DNA of 64,000 nucleotides, from NCBI RefSeq assembly GCF_006439355.1, contig NZ_VFTG01000004.1:345544-409543 (forward strand). Reading direction: 5' to 3'. This stretch comes from Mesorhizobium sp. B4-1-3. Its GTDB lineage: Bacteria > Pseudomonadota > Alphaproteobacteria > Rhizobiales > Rhizobiaceae. The stretch's first letter is position 1; every line of letters starts with the position of its first letter. The notes under the pieces are model-generated. The model searched no databases. It was not told the DNA's origin and saw only the letters and a program-made list of their open reading frames with translations. Positions 41,828 to 50,482 of this stretch are shown here, one piece after another. The translations under genes and the position numbers were made by a program.

Positions 41828-43633
41828 TCAGGCGACGAGGCCCTTGGTCAATTCGAGCGCCTGACGCTCGAACAGCCGCCGGTAGATGCCGCCGTTCAGC
41901 CGGATCAGCTCGTCATGCGAACCTTCCTCGGCAATACGCCCGCGATCGAAGACCAGCAGCCGGTCGAGCGCCCGCACCGTCGAGAGCCGGTGCGCGATCA
42001 CCAGCGTCGTGCGCCCGACCATCAATCGCTCCATCGCCTTCTGGATCAGCACTTCCGATTCCGAATCGAGGCTCGATGTCGCCTCGTCCAGGATCAGGAT
42101 GCGCGCGTCGGCCAGGAAGGCGCGGGCGATCGCCACGCGCTGGCGCTCGCCGCCGGACAGCTTCACGCCACGCTCGCCAACCAGGGTTCCATAGCCCTTG
42201 GGCAGGCTGGTGATGAAATCATGCGCGCTGGCGAGTTTGGCCGCATGCTCGATCTCCGCCTGGCTGGCGCCGGGCCTTGCATAGGCGATATTTTCGGCAA
42301 GCGACCGGTGGAACAGGATCGGCTCCTGCTGGACGATGGCGATCTGGCCGCGCAGCGAAGCCTGCTCGACCTGCGAGATGTCCTGCCCGTCGATCAGGAT
42401 CCGCCCGGCATTCACGTCATAGAGCCGCTGGATCAGCTTGACGAAGGTCGTCTTGCCCGAACCCGAATGCCCGACCAGTCCGATGCGTTCGCCCGCCGCG
42501 ATATCGACCGAGAAATCGCGGTAGAGCGGCAGAAGGTGGTTGCCATAGTGGAACGTCACCTGGTCGAAGGCGATGCGCCCATCGGTGATCCGGATCGGCC
42601 GCGAGCCGGGCCGATCCTCGATGCCGAGCGGCTCGGACTGGAAGTCGACCAGTTCCTCCATGTCGTTGATCGAGCGCTGCAGGTTGCGGATATGCGTGCC
42701 GATGTCGCGCAGATAGCCCTGCAGCACGAAGAATGAGGTGAGCACGAAGGCGACATCGCCGGCGCTCGCCTGGCCCCAGGCCCAGAGCATGAGAGCAAGA
42801 CCGATAACCGCCGCCCGCATCAGGAGCAGCAGCGCCCCTTGCGTGGTGCCGTTGGCGGTGCCGCGCATCCAGGTGCGGCCCGTGCGCAGGCGCCATTTGG
42901 CGACCACGCGCGCCAGCCGCGCTTCCTCGCGCGCCTCCGCGCCGAACCCCTTGACCACGGCATTGCAGCTCACTGCGTCCGCCAGTGCGCCGCCGAGGCG
43001 CGTGTCCCAGCTGTTGGCGAGCCGCGCGGCGGGCGCGACATAGCCGAGCGACAGCATCGCCGTGACGGCGATGAACAGCACCGATCCGGCCGCCACCACG
43101 GCTCCCATTAGCGGCCAGAACCAGCCGAGCAGCAGCGTCGACCCGACAAGCATGACAACCGACGGCAGAAGCGCGATCAGGATCGTGTCGTTGAGCAGGT
43201 CCAGCGCCCACATGCCGCGCGTGATCTTGCGCACCGTCGATCCGGCAAAGCTGTTGGCGTGCCAGTCCGTCGAGAAGCGCTGCACGCGATGGAAGGCATC
43301 GGCGGCAATGTCCGACATCATCTTCAGCGTTAGTTCGACGATCCACAGGAAGGCGGCGTTGCGCAGCACGACGCCTGCCAGCGCCAGTGCCATCAGGATC
43401 GAGAGCGCCACCATCGCGGCATTCCAGGCGACCGCGTCGGTTCCGGCGCCGCTGGCGACAGCATCGACCAGTCGGCCGGAATAGAAGGGTGTCAGCACGT
43501 CTGCCAGCGTCGAGAGCAGGAATGCGCCCATGATGAGCGAAAGCCGCCACGGCTGGCGCCTCCAGTGGCTGAACGTAAAACCAAGCACGCTGCGAAAGGC
43601 GCTCGCGCGCAGGTCGATCTTGAAACGAGCCAT
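41828..43633 (-). CDS. ABC exporter, fused membrane and ATPase domains
   Basis: 601-residue half-transporter of the MsbA/multidrug exporter type that works as a homodimer. The ATG at 43633 (MARFKIDLRASAFRS) is chosen because the longer frame begins with TTG. The membrane domain (about 25-320) has six segments, the first SLIMGAFLLSTLADVLTPFYSG. The ATPase domain has Walker A GHSGSGKTTFVK, signature VKLSGGERQRVAIARAFL, Walker B ILILDEATSSLD and switch His in VIAHRLSTV. Substrate may be a drug, lipid or peptide. The gene is preceded by a long leader with a strong promoter, a 13-codon reading frame and hairpins, so inducible attenuation is likely. Confidence 0.92.
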   Translation of the reverse strand: MARFKIDLRASAFRSVLGFTFSHWRRQPWRLSLIMGAFLLSTLADVLTPFYSGRLVDAVASGAGTDAVAWNAAMVALSILMALALAGVVLRNAAFLWIVELTLKMMSDIAADAFHRVQRFSTDWHANSFAGSTVRKITRGMWALDLLNDTILIALLPSVVMLVGSTLLLGWFWPLMGAVVAAGSVLFIAVTAMLSLGYVAPAARLANSWDTRLGGALADAVSCNAVVKGFGAEAREEARLARVVAKWRLRTGRTWMRGTANGTTQGALLLLMRAAVIGLALMLWAWGQASAGDVAFVLTSFFVLQGYLRDIGTHIRNLQRSINDMEELVDFQSEPLGIEDRPGSRPIRITDGRIAFDQVTFHYGNHLLPLYRDFSVDIAAGERIGLVGHSGSGKTTFVKLIQRLYDVNAGRILIDGQDISQVEQASLRGQIAIVQQEPILFHRSLAENIAYARPGASQAEIEHAAKLASAHDFITSLPKGYGTLVGERGVKLSGGERQRVAIARAFLADARILILDEATSSLDSESEVLIQKAMERLMVGRTTLVIAHRLSTVRALDRLLVFDRGRIAEEGSHDELIRLNGGIYRRLFERQALELTKGLVA

Positions 43634-43826
43634 GATGTCATCCGGGCGCAAACGAGCCCGGCCCCGGTAAATCGAATTGGAAAACCCGCATCCGCGCCCT
43701 GCGGCGCCTCAAAAGAGCGGGAGGTTCAGTATGGGTAGGCCGCCTGCCCTCAGGCGGCGACCGGCAACGGCAAATGCCCGTCCTGCCCCTGGCTCTCCGA
43801 AAAAGCTTCGGAAAACCCGAGCAGAC
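43634..43826 (-). promoter_or_regulatory. Attenuator-like leader of the ABC exporter
   Basis: Between the leader peptide and the exporter start the minus strand can form several hairpins: TCCGAA/TTCGGA (43796-43812), GCCGCCTG/CAGGCGGC (43739-43758), GGCGCC/GGGCGC near 43695-43709, and CCGGGC/GCCCGG (43642-43661). The last one covers the bases just before the exporter ATG, including the GGATGA ribosome site, so translation would be low unless an upstream event (a stalled ribosome) rearranges the fold. Confidence 0.55.
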
Positions 43827-43868
43827 CTAGGCTTCGCGGCCTCGCATAACGATGTCAAATCCTGCCAT
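43827..43868 (-). CDS. Leader peptide of the ABC exporter (13 aa)
   Basis: A short frame MAGFDIVMRGREA with TAG stop. Its ribosome site GGGAGGACCGT is stronger than that of most genes in the window. It is the first frame after a near-consensus promoter, about 27 bases into the transcript, and lies about 190 bases ahead of the exporter gene. The Arg-Gly-Arg at residues 9-11, preceded by Met, fits the R/K-x-R/K pattern at which macrolide-bound ribosomes stall in ErmD-type leader peptides. Its likely role is to sense ribosome inhibition and switch on the exporter; this is an inference from layout. Confidence 0.6.
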   Translation of the reverse strand: MAGFDIVMRGREA

Positions 43869-43901
43869 ACGGTCCTCCCGGAAGGGAATCGCGGAGAGGC
43901 T

Positions 43902-43930
43902 TTTATAGGGAGGCATCAGCCAACCGCCAA
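43902..43930 (-). promoter_or_regulatory. Promoter of the exporter leader
   Basis: On the minus strand TTGGCG (43930-43925), a 17-base spacer, and TATAAA (43907-43902) form a near-consensus sigma-70 promoter. Transcription should start around 43895, leaving a short 5' end before the leader peptide. Confidence 0.65.
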
Positions 43931-44006
43931 GCCGGACGGTCGCCAAAACGGCATCTGGTCCAAGCACTGCGACGAATTTGCAACAACGGCGGGTTGTGGC
44001 CAGGCC

Positions 44007-44414
44007 TCAGGCAGCGGGTGAGCGATCCAGTCGCATGTAGCGCCCTTCCGCCCGGAATCCGAACTTCTGGTAGAGGCTGTGAGCGTCGCTGGTCGTGAGG
44101 CTCCAATGAGAAACCGTCTTCATATCGGGATGATCTAGGAGTGCCTGCACAAGCCGTTTGCCGATGCCATGCCCACGACGCTCCGGCCAGACGATGACGT
44201 CGGCAAGATAGGCAAAGACCGTGTAGTCGGTGATCGCGCGGGCGAATCCGACCTGCTTGCCATCGAGATAGGCGCCGACGCAGAGCGAGTTGTCGAAGGC
44301 GCGGCGGTTGGCTTCGTCGGTTCTGGATGCACCCCAATAGCTTTGCATGAGCAGATCGGAGGTCGACCGGAAATCTATCCGCGACAGGTCGAAACTGATT
44401 TCAACATCTTGCAT
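44007..44414 (-). CDS. GNAT-family N-acetyltransferase
   Basis: 135-residue acetyltransferase, short and single domain. The acetyl-CoA site is VWPERRGHGIGKRLVQALL (R/Q-x-x-G-x-G/A). Other features are SLCVGAYLDGKQVGFARAI (strands 2-3) and SLTTSDAHSLYQKFGFRAEG near the end, matching the arginine-type or small-molecule GNATs. The substrate is unknown. It begins seven bases after the stop of nadE on the same strand, so it is cotranscribed; 76 bases separate its stop from the exporter promoter region. Confidence 0.85.
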   Translation of the reverse strand: MQDVEISFDLSRIDFRSTSDLLMQSYWGASRTDEANRRAFDNSLCVGAYLDGKQVGFARAITDYTVFAYLADVIVWPERRGHGIGKRLVQALLDHPDMKTVSHWSLTTSDAHSLYQKFGFRAEGRYMRLDRSPAA

Positions 44415-44421
44415 GCGGAGG

Positions 44422-46101
44422 CTAGCCGCGGTCCCGGAACCGGTTGGTGATCGGGTAGCGGCGGTCGCGGCCGAAATTCTTCTTGGTAATCTTCACGCCG
44501 GGCGCCGCCTGCCGGCGCTTGTATTCGGCGATATAGAGCAGATGCTCGACACGCGTCACCGTCGCCCGGTCGTGGCCGCGCGCGACGATGTCGTCGACGC
44601 TCATCTCGTTCTCCACGAGGCATTCCAAAATATCGTCCAGCACCGGATAGGGCGGCAGCGAATCCTGGTCGGTCTGGTTTTCGCGCAGCTCCGCCGACGG
44701 GGCCTTGTCGATGATGTTCTTCGGGATGACCTCGCCCGACGGCCCAAGCGCGCCCGGCGGCACATGCGAATTGCGCCAGCGCGACAGCGCATAGACCTGC
44801 ATCTTGTAGAGATCCTTGATCGGATTGAAGCCGCCATTCATGTCGCCGTAAAGCGTGGCATAGCCGACCGACATCTCGCTCTTGTTGCCCGTGGTGACCA
44901 CCATCGAGCCGAACTTGTTGGAGATCGCCATCAGGATCGTGCCGCGCGCTCGGCTCTGCAGGTTCTCCTCGGTGATGCCTTCCTGGGTGCCTTCGAAGAG
45001 CTGCGTCAGCGCATGCCTGAAGCCTTCGACCGGCTCGGAGATCGGCACGATGTCGTAGCGGCAGCCAAGCGCGCGCGCGCAGTCCTCGGCGTCCTTCAGC
45101 GAATCCTTCGACGTGTAGCGGTAGGGCATCATGACGGTCCGCAGCCGCTCTTCGCCCAGCGCATCGACGGCCAAAGCCGCGCAGATCGCGGAGTCGATGC
45201 CGCCGGAGAGGCCGAGCACGACATTCTTGAAGCCGTTCTTGTTGACGTAGTCCCGCAGGCCGAGCATGCAGGCTCGATAGTCCGCCTCTTCCCGCTCGGG
45301 AATCTTCGACATCGGGCCTTCCGAGCAGACCCAGCCGTCTCCCTTTCTTTTCCAGGTGGTGACGGCGACCGCCTCCTCGAACTGGCTCATCTGGAACGCA
45401 AGCGTCTTGTCGGCGCCGATGGCGAACGACGCGCCGTCGAAGATCAACTCGTCCTGGCCGCCGAGCTGGTTGGCATAGATCATCGGCAGGCCTGTTTCGA
45501 TGACCTGCCGGATGACGATCTGGTGGCGAACGTCGATCTTGGCACGGTAATAGGGCGAGCCGTTCGGCACCAAAAGGATCTCGGCGCCGCTTTCGGCCAG
45601 TGTCTCGCAGACGGCAATATCGCCCCAGATATCCTCGCAGATCGGAATGCCGATGCGCACGCCACGGAAATTCACCGGACCCTGCAGTTCCGGCCCGGCC
45701 TGGAAGACGCGCTTCTCGTCGAACTCGCCATAGTTGGGCAAATCGAGCTTATAGCGTTCGGCGATGATCTTGCCGCCGTCGGCGAAGACGATGGAGTTGT
45801 GCGTGCCGCTTTTGCGCTTCAGCGGCGTGCCGATGATGACGCCGGGCCCGCCATCGGCCGTATCCTTGGCGAAATCCTGCGCGGCCTTCTCGCATGCCTT
45901 CCGGAAGGAAGGTTTCAGCACCAGGTCTTCCGGCGGATAGCCGGCGAGGAAGAGCTCGGTATACAGTACCAGATCGGCGCCCTGGCGCGCCGCGTCCGCC
46001 CTCGCCTCGCGCGCTTTTGCCAGATTGCCGGCGACGTCGCCGACGGTCGGGTTGAGTTGGGCAACGGCGATGCGCAGGATATCGGGAGCGGTCTTGGTCA
46101 T
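44422..46101 (-). CDS. nadE: Glutamine-dependent NAD+ synthetase
   Basis: 559-residue two-domain enzyme for the last step of NAD synthesis. The N-terminal nitrilase-type glutaminase has its Glu in YTELFLAGYPPEDLVL, Lys in LPNYGEFDEKRVF and Cys in GVRIGIPICEDIWGDIAV. The C-terminal synthetase (from about residue 280) has the PP-loop VLGLSGGIDSAICAAL, then SVGYATLYGDMNGGFNPIKD and PPSAELRENQTDQDSLPPYP-type motif (seen as APSAELRENQTDQDSLPPYP). Length is standard for the glutamine-dependent form. It leads a unit with the small GNAT gene. Confidence 0.97.
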   Translation of the reverse strand: MTKTAPDILRIAVAQLNPTVGDVAGNLAKAREARADAARQGADLVLYTELFLAGYPPEDLVLKPSFRKACEKAAQDFAKDTADGGPGVIIGTPLKRKSGTHNSIVFADGGKIIAERYKLDLPNYGEFDEKRVFQAGPELQGPVNFRGVRIGIPICEDIWGDIAVCETLAESGAEILLVPNGSPYYRAKIDVRHQIVIRQVIETGLPMIYANQLGGQDELIFDGASFAIGADKTLAFQMSQFEEAVAVTTWKRKGDGWVCSEGPMSKIPEREEADYRACMLGLRDYVNKNGFKNVVLGLSGGIDSAICAALAVDALGEERLRTVMMPYRYTSKDSLKDAEDCARALGCRYDIVPISEPVEGFRHALTQLFEGTQEGITEENLQSRARGTILMAISNKFGSMVVTTGNKSEMSVGYATLYGDMNGGFNPIKDLYKMQVYALSRWRNSHVPPGALGPSGEVIPKNIIDKAPSAELRENQTDQDSLPPYPVLDDILECLVENEMSVDDIVARGHDRATVTRVEHLLYIAEYKRRQAAPGVKITKKNFGRDRRYPITNRFRDRG

Positions 46102-46183
46102 GGAACGGATTTAGCGTGGCTGAAATCGCCCCGCAATGGCGATTGCTTGTGCCAATTCAAGGTGTGCACGAATGCGCTCGGGC

Positions 46184-46897
46184 CTAGTCGCCCATATACT
46201 CGCGCAGCGCCTCTGCCGAGCGGTTCTCGCCGATCGACATCGCAAGGATGCGGGAGATGTGGCGGCGCGGCAGGCCGGTCTCGGCCGACCACTGGTTGAT
46301 CTGCGCCTGGATCTTGTCGAGGTCTCGCTTCGAGGTCGGGTTCTCGGCGATGTCGAGACCGGCGTCGCGCAGCGCCGCCGCCATGTCCGACGAGACGACG
46401 AACGTGTCCCATTCCAGCCAGCGCAGGAAATACTGGCCGGTATTGCCGCCCAGCCGGCTGCCGTGCTTGGCGAGATAGGCGGTCAGGCCGACCTGATCGT
46501 CCGCCGGCCAGGCGGCGATGAATTTGCCGAAGCTGCCATGCTCCTTCGAGACGCGATCGACGAAGGCGGCGTTGTCGCGCACCGACTTGATCTTCTGCGG
46601 GTTGCGCACGATGCGGCTGTCGGATGCCAGCTCGTGCCAGAAATCGTCGGGCTGGAACAGAAGCCGCTTCGGCTCGAAGCCGAGGAATGCCTCCTCGAAA
46701 CCCCGCCATTTCTGCTCAATGACGTGCCACACGAAACCTGCGGCGAAGATGCGCTCGGCCATGGTCGAGAGAATGCGATCATCGGGGACTTTCGCCACCG
46801 CCGCATTGTTGGGCTTGGGGCCAAGCAGCGGAGCGAGCACCGCCTCCCCGCCCTTTCGCTTTGCCGCCCGTGCATGGATTTTCTGGAAATCGAGCAT
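46184..46897 (-). CDS. DNA-3-methyladenine glycosylase I family protein
   Basis: 237-residue protein with the Tag-type helix-hairpin-helix glycosylase fold. The start at 46897 (MLDFQKIHARAAKRKGG) is used because upstream residues in the longer frame are unlike the family. The core has ILSTMAERIFAAGFVWHVIEQKWRGFEEAF (conserved Tag region, residues about 46-75), FLGFEPKRLLFQPDDFW, and HISRILAMSIGE at the end. The zinc ligands of E. coli Tag are not evident, so it may be a divergent subfamily. It would excise alkylated bases from DNA in base-excision repair. Confidence 0.75.
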   Translation of the reverse strand: MLDFQKIHARAAKRKGGEAVLAPLLGPKPNNAAVAKVPDDRILSTMAERIFAAGFVWHVIEQKWRGFEEAFLGFEPKRLLFQPDDFWHELASDSRIVRNPQKIKSVRDNAAFVDRVSKEHGSFGKFIAAWPADDQVGLTAYLAKHGSRLGGNTGQYFLRWLEWDTFVVSSDMAAALRDAGLDIAENPTSKRDLDKIQAQINQWSAETGLPRRHISRILAMSIGENRSAEALREYMGD

Positions 46898-46987
46898 CTT
46901 TGTCCTCGCCTGTTGGCCGCAATCTAGCACTTCACGTCCGGCCCGGCAGCCTCTACGTCTATCGATGCCGGGCGAAGGAGAGGACCA

Positions 46988-47551
46988 ATGAACAAGATCG
47001 TCGAGGACATGGCGAACCGTTTGCTCAAGCGAAAGCCGGATGGCTTCGGTCCGCTCGAGAGCCGCGTGCTGCAATCGACGCTCGAGCGCACCACCATCAC
47101 GCGCGACACCAACAAGGCAGTGGCCTTTCACGAGACCTATGGCGACAGGATCGCCGATACCATCGCCAGGATCGGCGGCTCATGGTCCTTCATCCTCGGC
47201 TTCCTGGCCTTTCTTGCCGTTTGGACTGTCGGCAATGCCTGGCTGCTCACGCGCGACTCCTTCGACCCCTACCCCTTCATCTTCCTCAACCTCGTGCTGT
47301 CGATGCTGGCGGCGATCCAGGCGCCGGTGATCATGATGTCGCAGAACCGCCAGACTGAGCGCGACCGCATCAACGCGGCGCATGACTACGAGGTCAATCT
47401 GAAGGCCGAGATCGAGATCATGGCGCTGCATGAGAAGCTCGACGAGCTGCGCCACAGCGAGATCATCGGCATGCGCAACGAGATCCTGCGCATGGCCGAG
47501 CAGATCAGGCGCATCGACGAAAAATTGTCGGCGCGGCCCGCAACGGAATGA
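46988..47551 (+). CDS. DUF1003 family membrane protein
   Basis: 187-residue inner-membrane protein with a soluble N-terminal third, two membrane segments (GSWSFILGFLAFLAVWTVGN and PYPFIFLNLVLSMLAAIQAP) and a C-terminal coiled coil (LKAEIEIMALHEKLDELRHS to RIDEKLSARPATE). The motif between the spans, WLLTRDSFDPYPF, and QAPVIMMSQNRQTERDR after the second are typical of DUF1003. Function is unknown. A strong ribosome site (AAGGAGAGG) precedes it, and its stop overlaps the DedA start by four bases, indicating translational coupling. Confidence 0.9.
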   Translation: MNKIVEDMANRLLKRKPDGFGPLESRVLQSTLERTTITRDTNKAVAFHETYGDRIADTIARIGGSWSFILGFLAFLAVWTVGNAWLLTRDSFDPYPFIFLNLVLSMLAAIQAPVIMMSQNRQTERDRINAAHDYEVNLKAEIEIMALHEKLDELRHSEIIGMRNEILRMAEQIRRIDEKLSARPATE

Positions 47552-48147
47552 GCGGGACCATCCACCATCTCATCGAGCAGTACGGGCTGATCGCGGTCTT
47601 CCTGGGCTGCGTCGCCGAAGGCGAAAGCGCCGCGATCCTCGGCGGCTTCTTCGCCCATCAGCACGTTTTCGTGCTGTGGCAGACTTTCCTCGCCGCCTTT
47701 GTCGGCGCCTTCGCCGGCGACACCTTCTTCTTCACGATGGGGCGCAGCTTCGCCGAACATCGCTATGTGAGAAGGTTGCGCAGGCGTCCGGGCTTCAGCC
47801 GCGCCTACCGCCTGCTGAACACCCATCCCAACATCTTCGTGCTGACCAACCGCTACATCTATGGCATGCGCCTAGTCGGCGGCATCGCCGCTGGCCTGTC
47901 GACCGTGTCCGTGCCGCGTTTCGTCATCCTGAATGCCATCTCGTCCGCGGTCTGGGCGGCCCTGTTCAGCGGCATCGGCTATGTCTTCGGCCTTGGCGCG
48001 GAGCAAATGGTGGGCCAGGCGTTTGCACGCCATGAGCGCCTGCTCATCGCCCTTGGCGTCGGCATCGTTATCGCCGTCGCCGCATGGTTGGTAGGCCGTC
48101 ACTTCGCAAAGCGTGAACGCGCCCGGGAAGACCAGGCGGGATCGTGA
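47548..48147 (+). CDS. DedA family inner-membrane protein
   Basis: 199-residue polytopic membrane protein of the DedA/SNARE-associated family, implicated in lipid transport and membrane homeostasis. The ATG overlaps the DUF1003 stop (ATGA). Motifs: FLGCVAEGESAAILGGFFAHQ (the acidic residue important in DedA proteins), FAGDTFFFTMGRSFAEHRYV with the conserved G-D, and FVLTNRYIYGMRLVGGIAAG with the R-x-x-P/Y-like charged stretch. It probably acts together with the DUF1003 protein, with which it forms a two-gene operon. Confidence 0.9.
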   Translation: MSGTIHHLIEQYGLIAVFLGCVAEGESAAILGGFFAHQHVFVLWQTFLAAFVGAFAGDTFFFTMGRSFAEHRYVRRLRRRPGFSRAYRLLNTHPNIFVLTNRYIYGMRLVGGIAAGLSTVSVPRFVILNAISSAVWAALFSGIGYVFGLGAEQMVGQAFARHERLLIALGVGIVIAVAAWLVGRHFAKRERAREDQAGS

Positions 48148-48160
48148 TCAATCGCGAGGA

Positions 48161-48520
48161 TCAGATCGGCGCGCCGGTAAGGCGCTCGATCAAGGCGATG
48201 CCCCAGACGCCGCCGGCGATCACGATCGAAATCAGCACGGCCAGCGAACCGCAATCCTTGGCGAGCTGGATGTCGATGTGGAATTCGCGCGAGATCGCGT
48301 CGCAAGCCGCCTCGATACCGGTGTTGAGCACTTCGACCATGATCAGGAGCAGCACGGCGCAGATCAGCAGGGCGTAGCCGCGCCAGGAGACCGAGATGAA
48401 CCAGCCGGCCGGCAGGGCGAGCGCAAGCAGCATCAGCTCCTGCTGGAATGCCTTTTCGTGCGCGGCAAGCTTGCGGAAGGCCCGTACCGAATTGATGAAA
48501 GCGTCGATCAGCCGCTGCAT
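48161..48520 (-). CDS. dgkA: Diacylglycerol kinase
   Basis: 119-residue integral membrane enzyme that rephosphorylates diacylglycerol to phosphatidate, recycling lipid made during glucan or membrane-derived oligosaccharide synthesis. The active-site motif is IMVEVLNTGIEAACDAIS and the second conserved region is AKDCGSLAVLISIVIAG; three membrane segments flank them. Length and motif match DgkA. The TTC/CAT start region has a usable ribosome site. It converges on the DedA gene with 13 bases between. Confidence 0.93.
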   Translation of the reverse strand: MQRLIDAFINSVRAFRKLAAHEKAFQQELMLLALALPAGWFISVSWRGYALLICAVLLLIMVEVLNTGIEAACDAISREFHIDIQLAKDCGSLAVLISIVIAGGVWGIALIERLTGAPI

Positions 48521-48597
48521 GCCTAGCCCCGTTTCGAGTAACCGTCAGGGGATATCGCAACGGCCGGATCAAGGGAATAAGGCAGCCGCGCCAAAAA

Positions 48598-49017
48598 TCA
48601 TCCGTCCGCCACCTTTATCGATGGCGTCGACTTCTCGAACTGCGGCAACCCGTCATCGATCGAATAATAGTCGCCCTTGTCGCCAACGAAGATGTGGCTT
48701 TCCGCGGAGAGACCGCTCGGCCGCTCGAAAGATCCGGCCATGATAGAGATCGTGTCCAGGTCATTGTGCTTCCAAAACAGCAGCGAACCGCAGGTGCGGC
48801 AGAAGCCGCGTTTCGCCACGTCGGACGCGCCGTACCAGTTGAGCGAGTCGGCGCCCTCTATGACGATATCGGCATCCCTGGAGGCGGTTGCCGCGACGAA
48901 ATGGCCGGTTTGCCGACGACATTGCGAGCAGTGACAGTAGATGACCCCGCGCAACGGACCTCTCGTCCTGAAACGCACCGCTCCGCATAGGCACGATCCG
49001 CTGTGATTACCGTCCAT
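48598..49017 (-). CDS. GFA-family zinc protein
   Basis: 139-residue protein of the glutathione-dependent formaldehyde-activating (GFA/CENP-V) family. The ATG at 49017 has a perfect AAGGAGG upstream. Zinc sites are GSCLCGAVRF, VIYCHCSQCRRQTGHF and RGFCRTCGSLLFWK, supplying the expected cysteines. Many family members have no link to formaldehyde, and no formaldehyde-oxidising genes are nearby, so the specific function is open. It stands alone between dgkA and the GGDEF gene. Confidence 0.88.
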   Translation of the reverse strand: MDGNHSGSCLCGAVRFRTRGPLRGVIYCHCSQCRRQTGHFVAATASRDADIVIEGADSLNWYGASDVAKRGFCRTCGSLLFWKHNDLDTISIMAGSFERPSGLSAESHIFVGDKGDYYSIDDGLPQFEKSTPSIKVADG

Positions 49018-49329
49018 TCGGGCCTCCTTCGACCATCTGCCGATCCAGTTGCCGGACAGAATTTCAGGTTTGAAATGGCTGGGCATAGGCAAATGCGACA
49101 CCGAAGCGGCGCGTTTCAAAAGCTGCGCCTGCACGGCTTTGCATCCTGCGGTAGCAGAGACATCGAGGAAAAGCAGGCCATTAAGGAAACTTTAGCGCAA
49201 CTGCATCTATGATTCCCACAAGCGGAGGTCGTGAGGGGACGCGCATTCGCAATTCCGATTCAAATCCCCGCTTGCGAGACACCCGCGGTGGCAGGTCTCC
49301 GGTCGCACTGAAGGGGCAGCGAAGACGAT
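49018..49329. other. Intergenic region, no gene seen
   Basis: This 312-base stretch contains the divergent promoters of the GFA gene and the GGDEF gene. I see no convincing reading frame, RNA gene or repeat in it; a GTCGCACTGAAGGGGCAGCG stretch just before 49330 may hold the GGDEF ribosome site. Confidence 0.5.
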
Positions 49330-50400
49330 ATGCAACCGGCAGCCATTCCGACTGACAGGAATACCGACATCGCCAGCACCGTCGTGGCGACAATGCGTCA
49401 GCTCGGCGTGCTCGGCCTGCCGCGCAATTACGAAATCTTCTATGAGGCGCTGAGCGGCAGCAACCATGAGCTCAGTCTTGCCGTCGTCTCGTTGAGCAAC
49501 CGCCCGACCCAGGAGGACCTCGACGGCATCGGGCGCACCTTCTTCCCCCAGCATCACGGTCCGGCCATCGTCGAGCACGCCCGCGAAATGGTCGCCAGCG
49601 AGCTTGAGGAAATCGCCGCGCTGTTGCGCAGCGAGCGCTCGCATGTCGAAAAATATGGCCGTATTCTCGATGAGACCTCGATTGGCCTGAGCAACCGCAG
49701 CCTGCTCTCGCAGGAAATCCTCCAGAAGATCGCGGGCGCGATGTCTGCAGCCACCAGCTCGACGATCGACCATGGCCGCCAGGTCGCCAGCACGCTAAGC
49801 GAAAAGACGGCCGAGCTTGAAAGCGTCAAGTCGAAGCTCGAGGAATACAAGCGGCTTGCCGACACCGACCCGCTCACGCAGCTGTGGAACCGACGCGCCT
49901 TCGACAAGGAGATCACCCGGATCTACAACAGCAATCGCGGCATCCTGTTCAACGCCTTGGTCCTTGCCGATATCGATCATTTCAAGGACATAAACGATCG
50001 CTACGGCCATCCGGTCGGCGACAGGATCCTGCAGATCATCGCCGAGATCTTACAGTCCAGCGTCCGTTCCGATATGTTTGTCGCACGCACCGGTGGCGAG
50101 GAATTCGCGCTTATCGTCGAGGGCGCCAGCGAGGAAGCCACATACGAGATCGCCGAGCGTATCCGTGTGTTGATCGAGCATACGCCGTTCACCAGCAGCC
50201 AGACCGGCATGAACTACGGCACCGTCACCATATCGCTGGGCATCTGCATGGCCTCGGAGGCGGAAAATCCCGAAGATCTCTACACCAAGGCGGACCGCGC
50301 GCTTTATCGCTCCAAGGTCGGCGGCCGCAACCGTGTGACAAGGCACTGGGCCACGGCCGGCCGGGCCGGCAAAGGCTGGCTGCTTTACAAGAAAGACTGA
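49330..50400 (+). CDS. Diguanylate cyclase (GGDEF)
   Basis: 356-residue cytoplasmic protein predicted to make cyclic di-GMP from two GTP. The N-terminal 170 residues are helical with no named sensor and resemble the coil-rich region found in several rhizobial GGDEF proteins (a coiled coil from about 145 to 175, LSEKTAELESVKSKLEEYKR). The GGDEF domain begins at DTDPLTQLWNRRAFDKEI; the active-site signature is GGEEF at 255-259, an allowed variant. No RxxD inhibitory site is seen five residues upstream, so product feedback may be absent. It has no membrane segment. Confidence 0.92.
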   Translation: MQPAAIPTDRNTDIASTVVATMRQLGVLGLPRNYEIFYEALSGSNHELSLAVVSLSNRPTQEDLDGIGRTFFPQHHGPAIVEHAREMVASELEEIAALLRSERSHVEKYGRILDETSIGLSNRSLLSQEILQKIAGAMSAATSSTIDHGRQVASTLSEKTAELESVKSKLEEYKRLADTDPLTQLWNRRAFDKEITRIYNSNRGILFNALVLADIDHFKDINDRYGHPVGDRILQIIAEILQSSVRSDMFVARTGGEEFALIVEGASEEATYEIAERIRVLIEHTPFTSSQTGMNYGTVTISLGICMASEAENPEDLYTKADRALYRSKVGGRNRVTRHWATAGRAGKGWLLYKKD

Positions 50401-50443
50401 CAATTCGTCGAAATCCGGCGACTACCCTTTCCAGGTGAATTTT

Positions 50444-50463
50444 TGTGGACTATATTTTCCACA
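50444..50463 (+). promoter_or_regulatory. Palindromic operator of the Xre-RES module
   Basis: TGTGGA (50444-50449) and TCCACA (50458-50463) form an inverted repeat around CTATATTT, which itself contains a TATATT -10-like hexamer. It lies 20 bases before the antitoxin start, as expected for an operator at which the antitoxin-toxin complex represses its own promoter. Confidence 0.6.
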
Positions 50464-50482
50464 GAAATGAAAGGGTGCGCTC

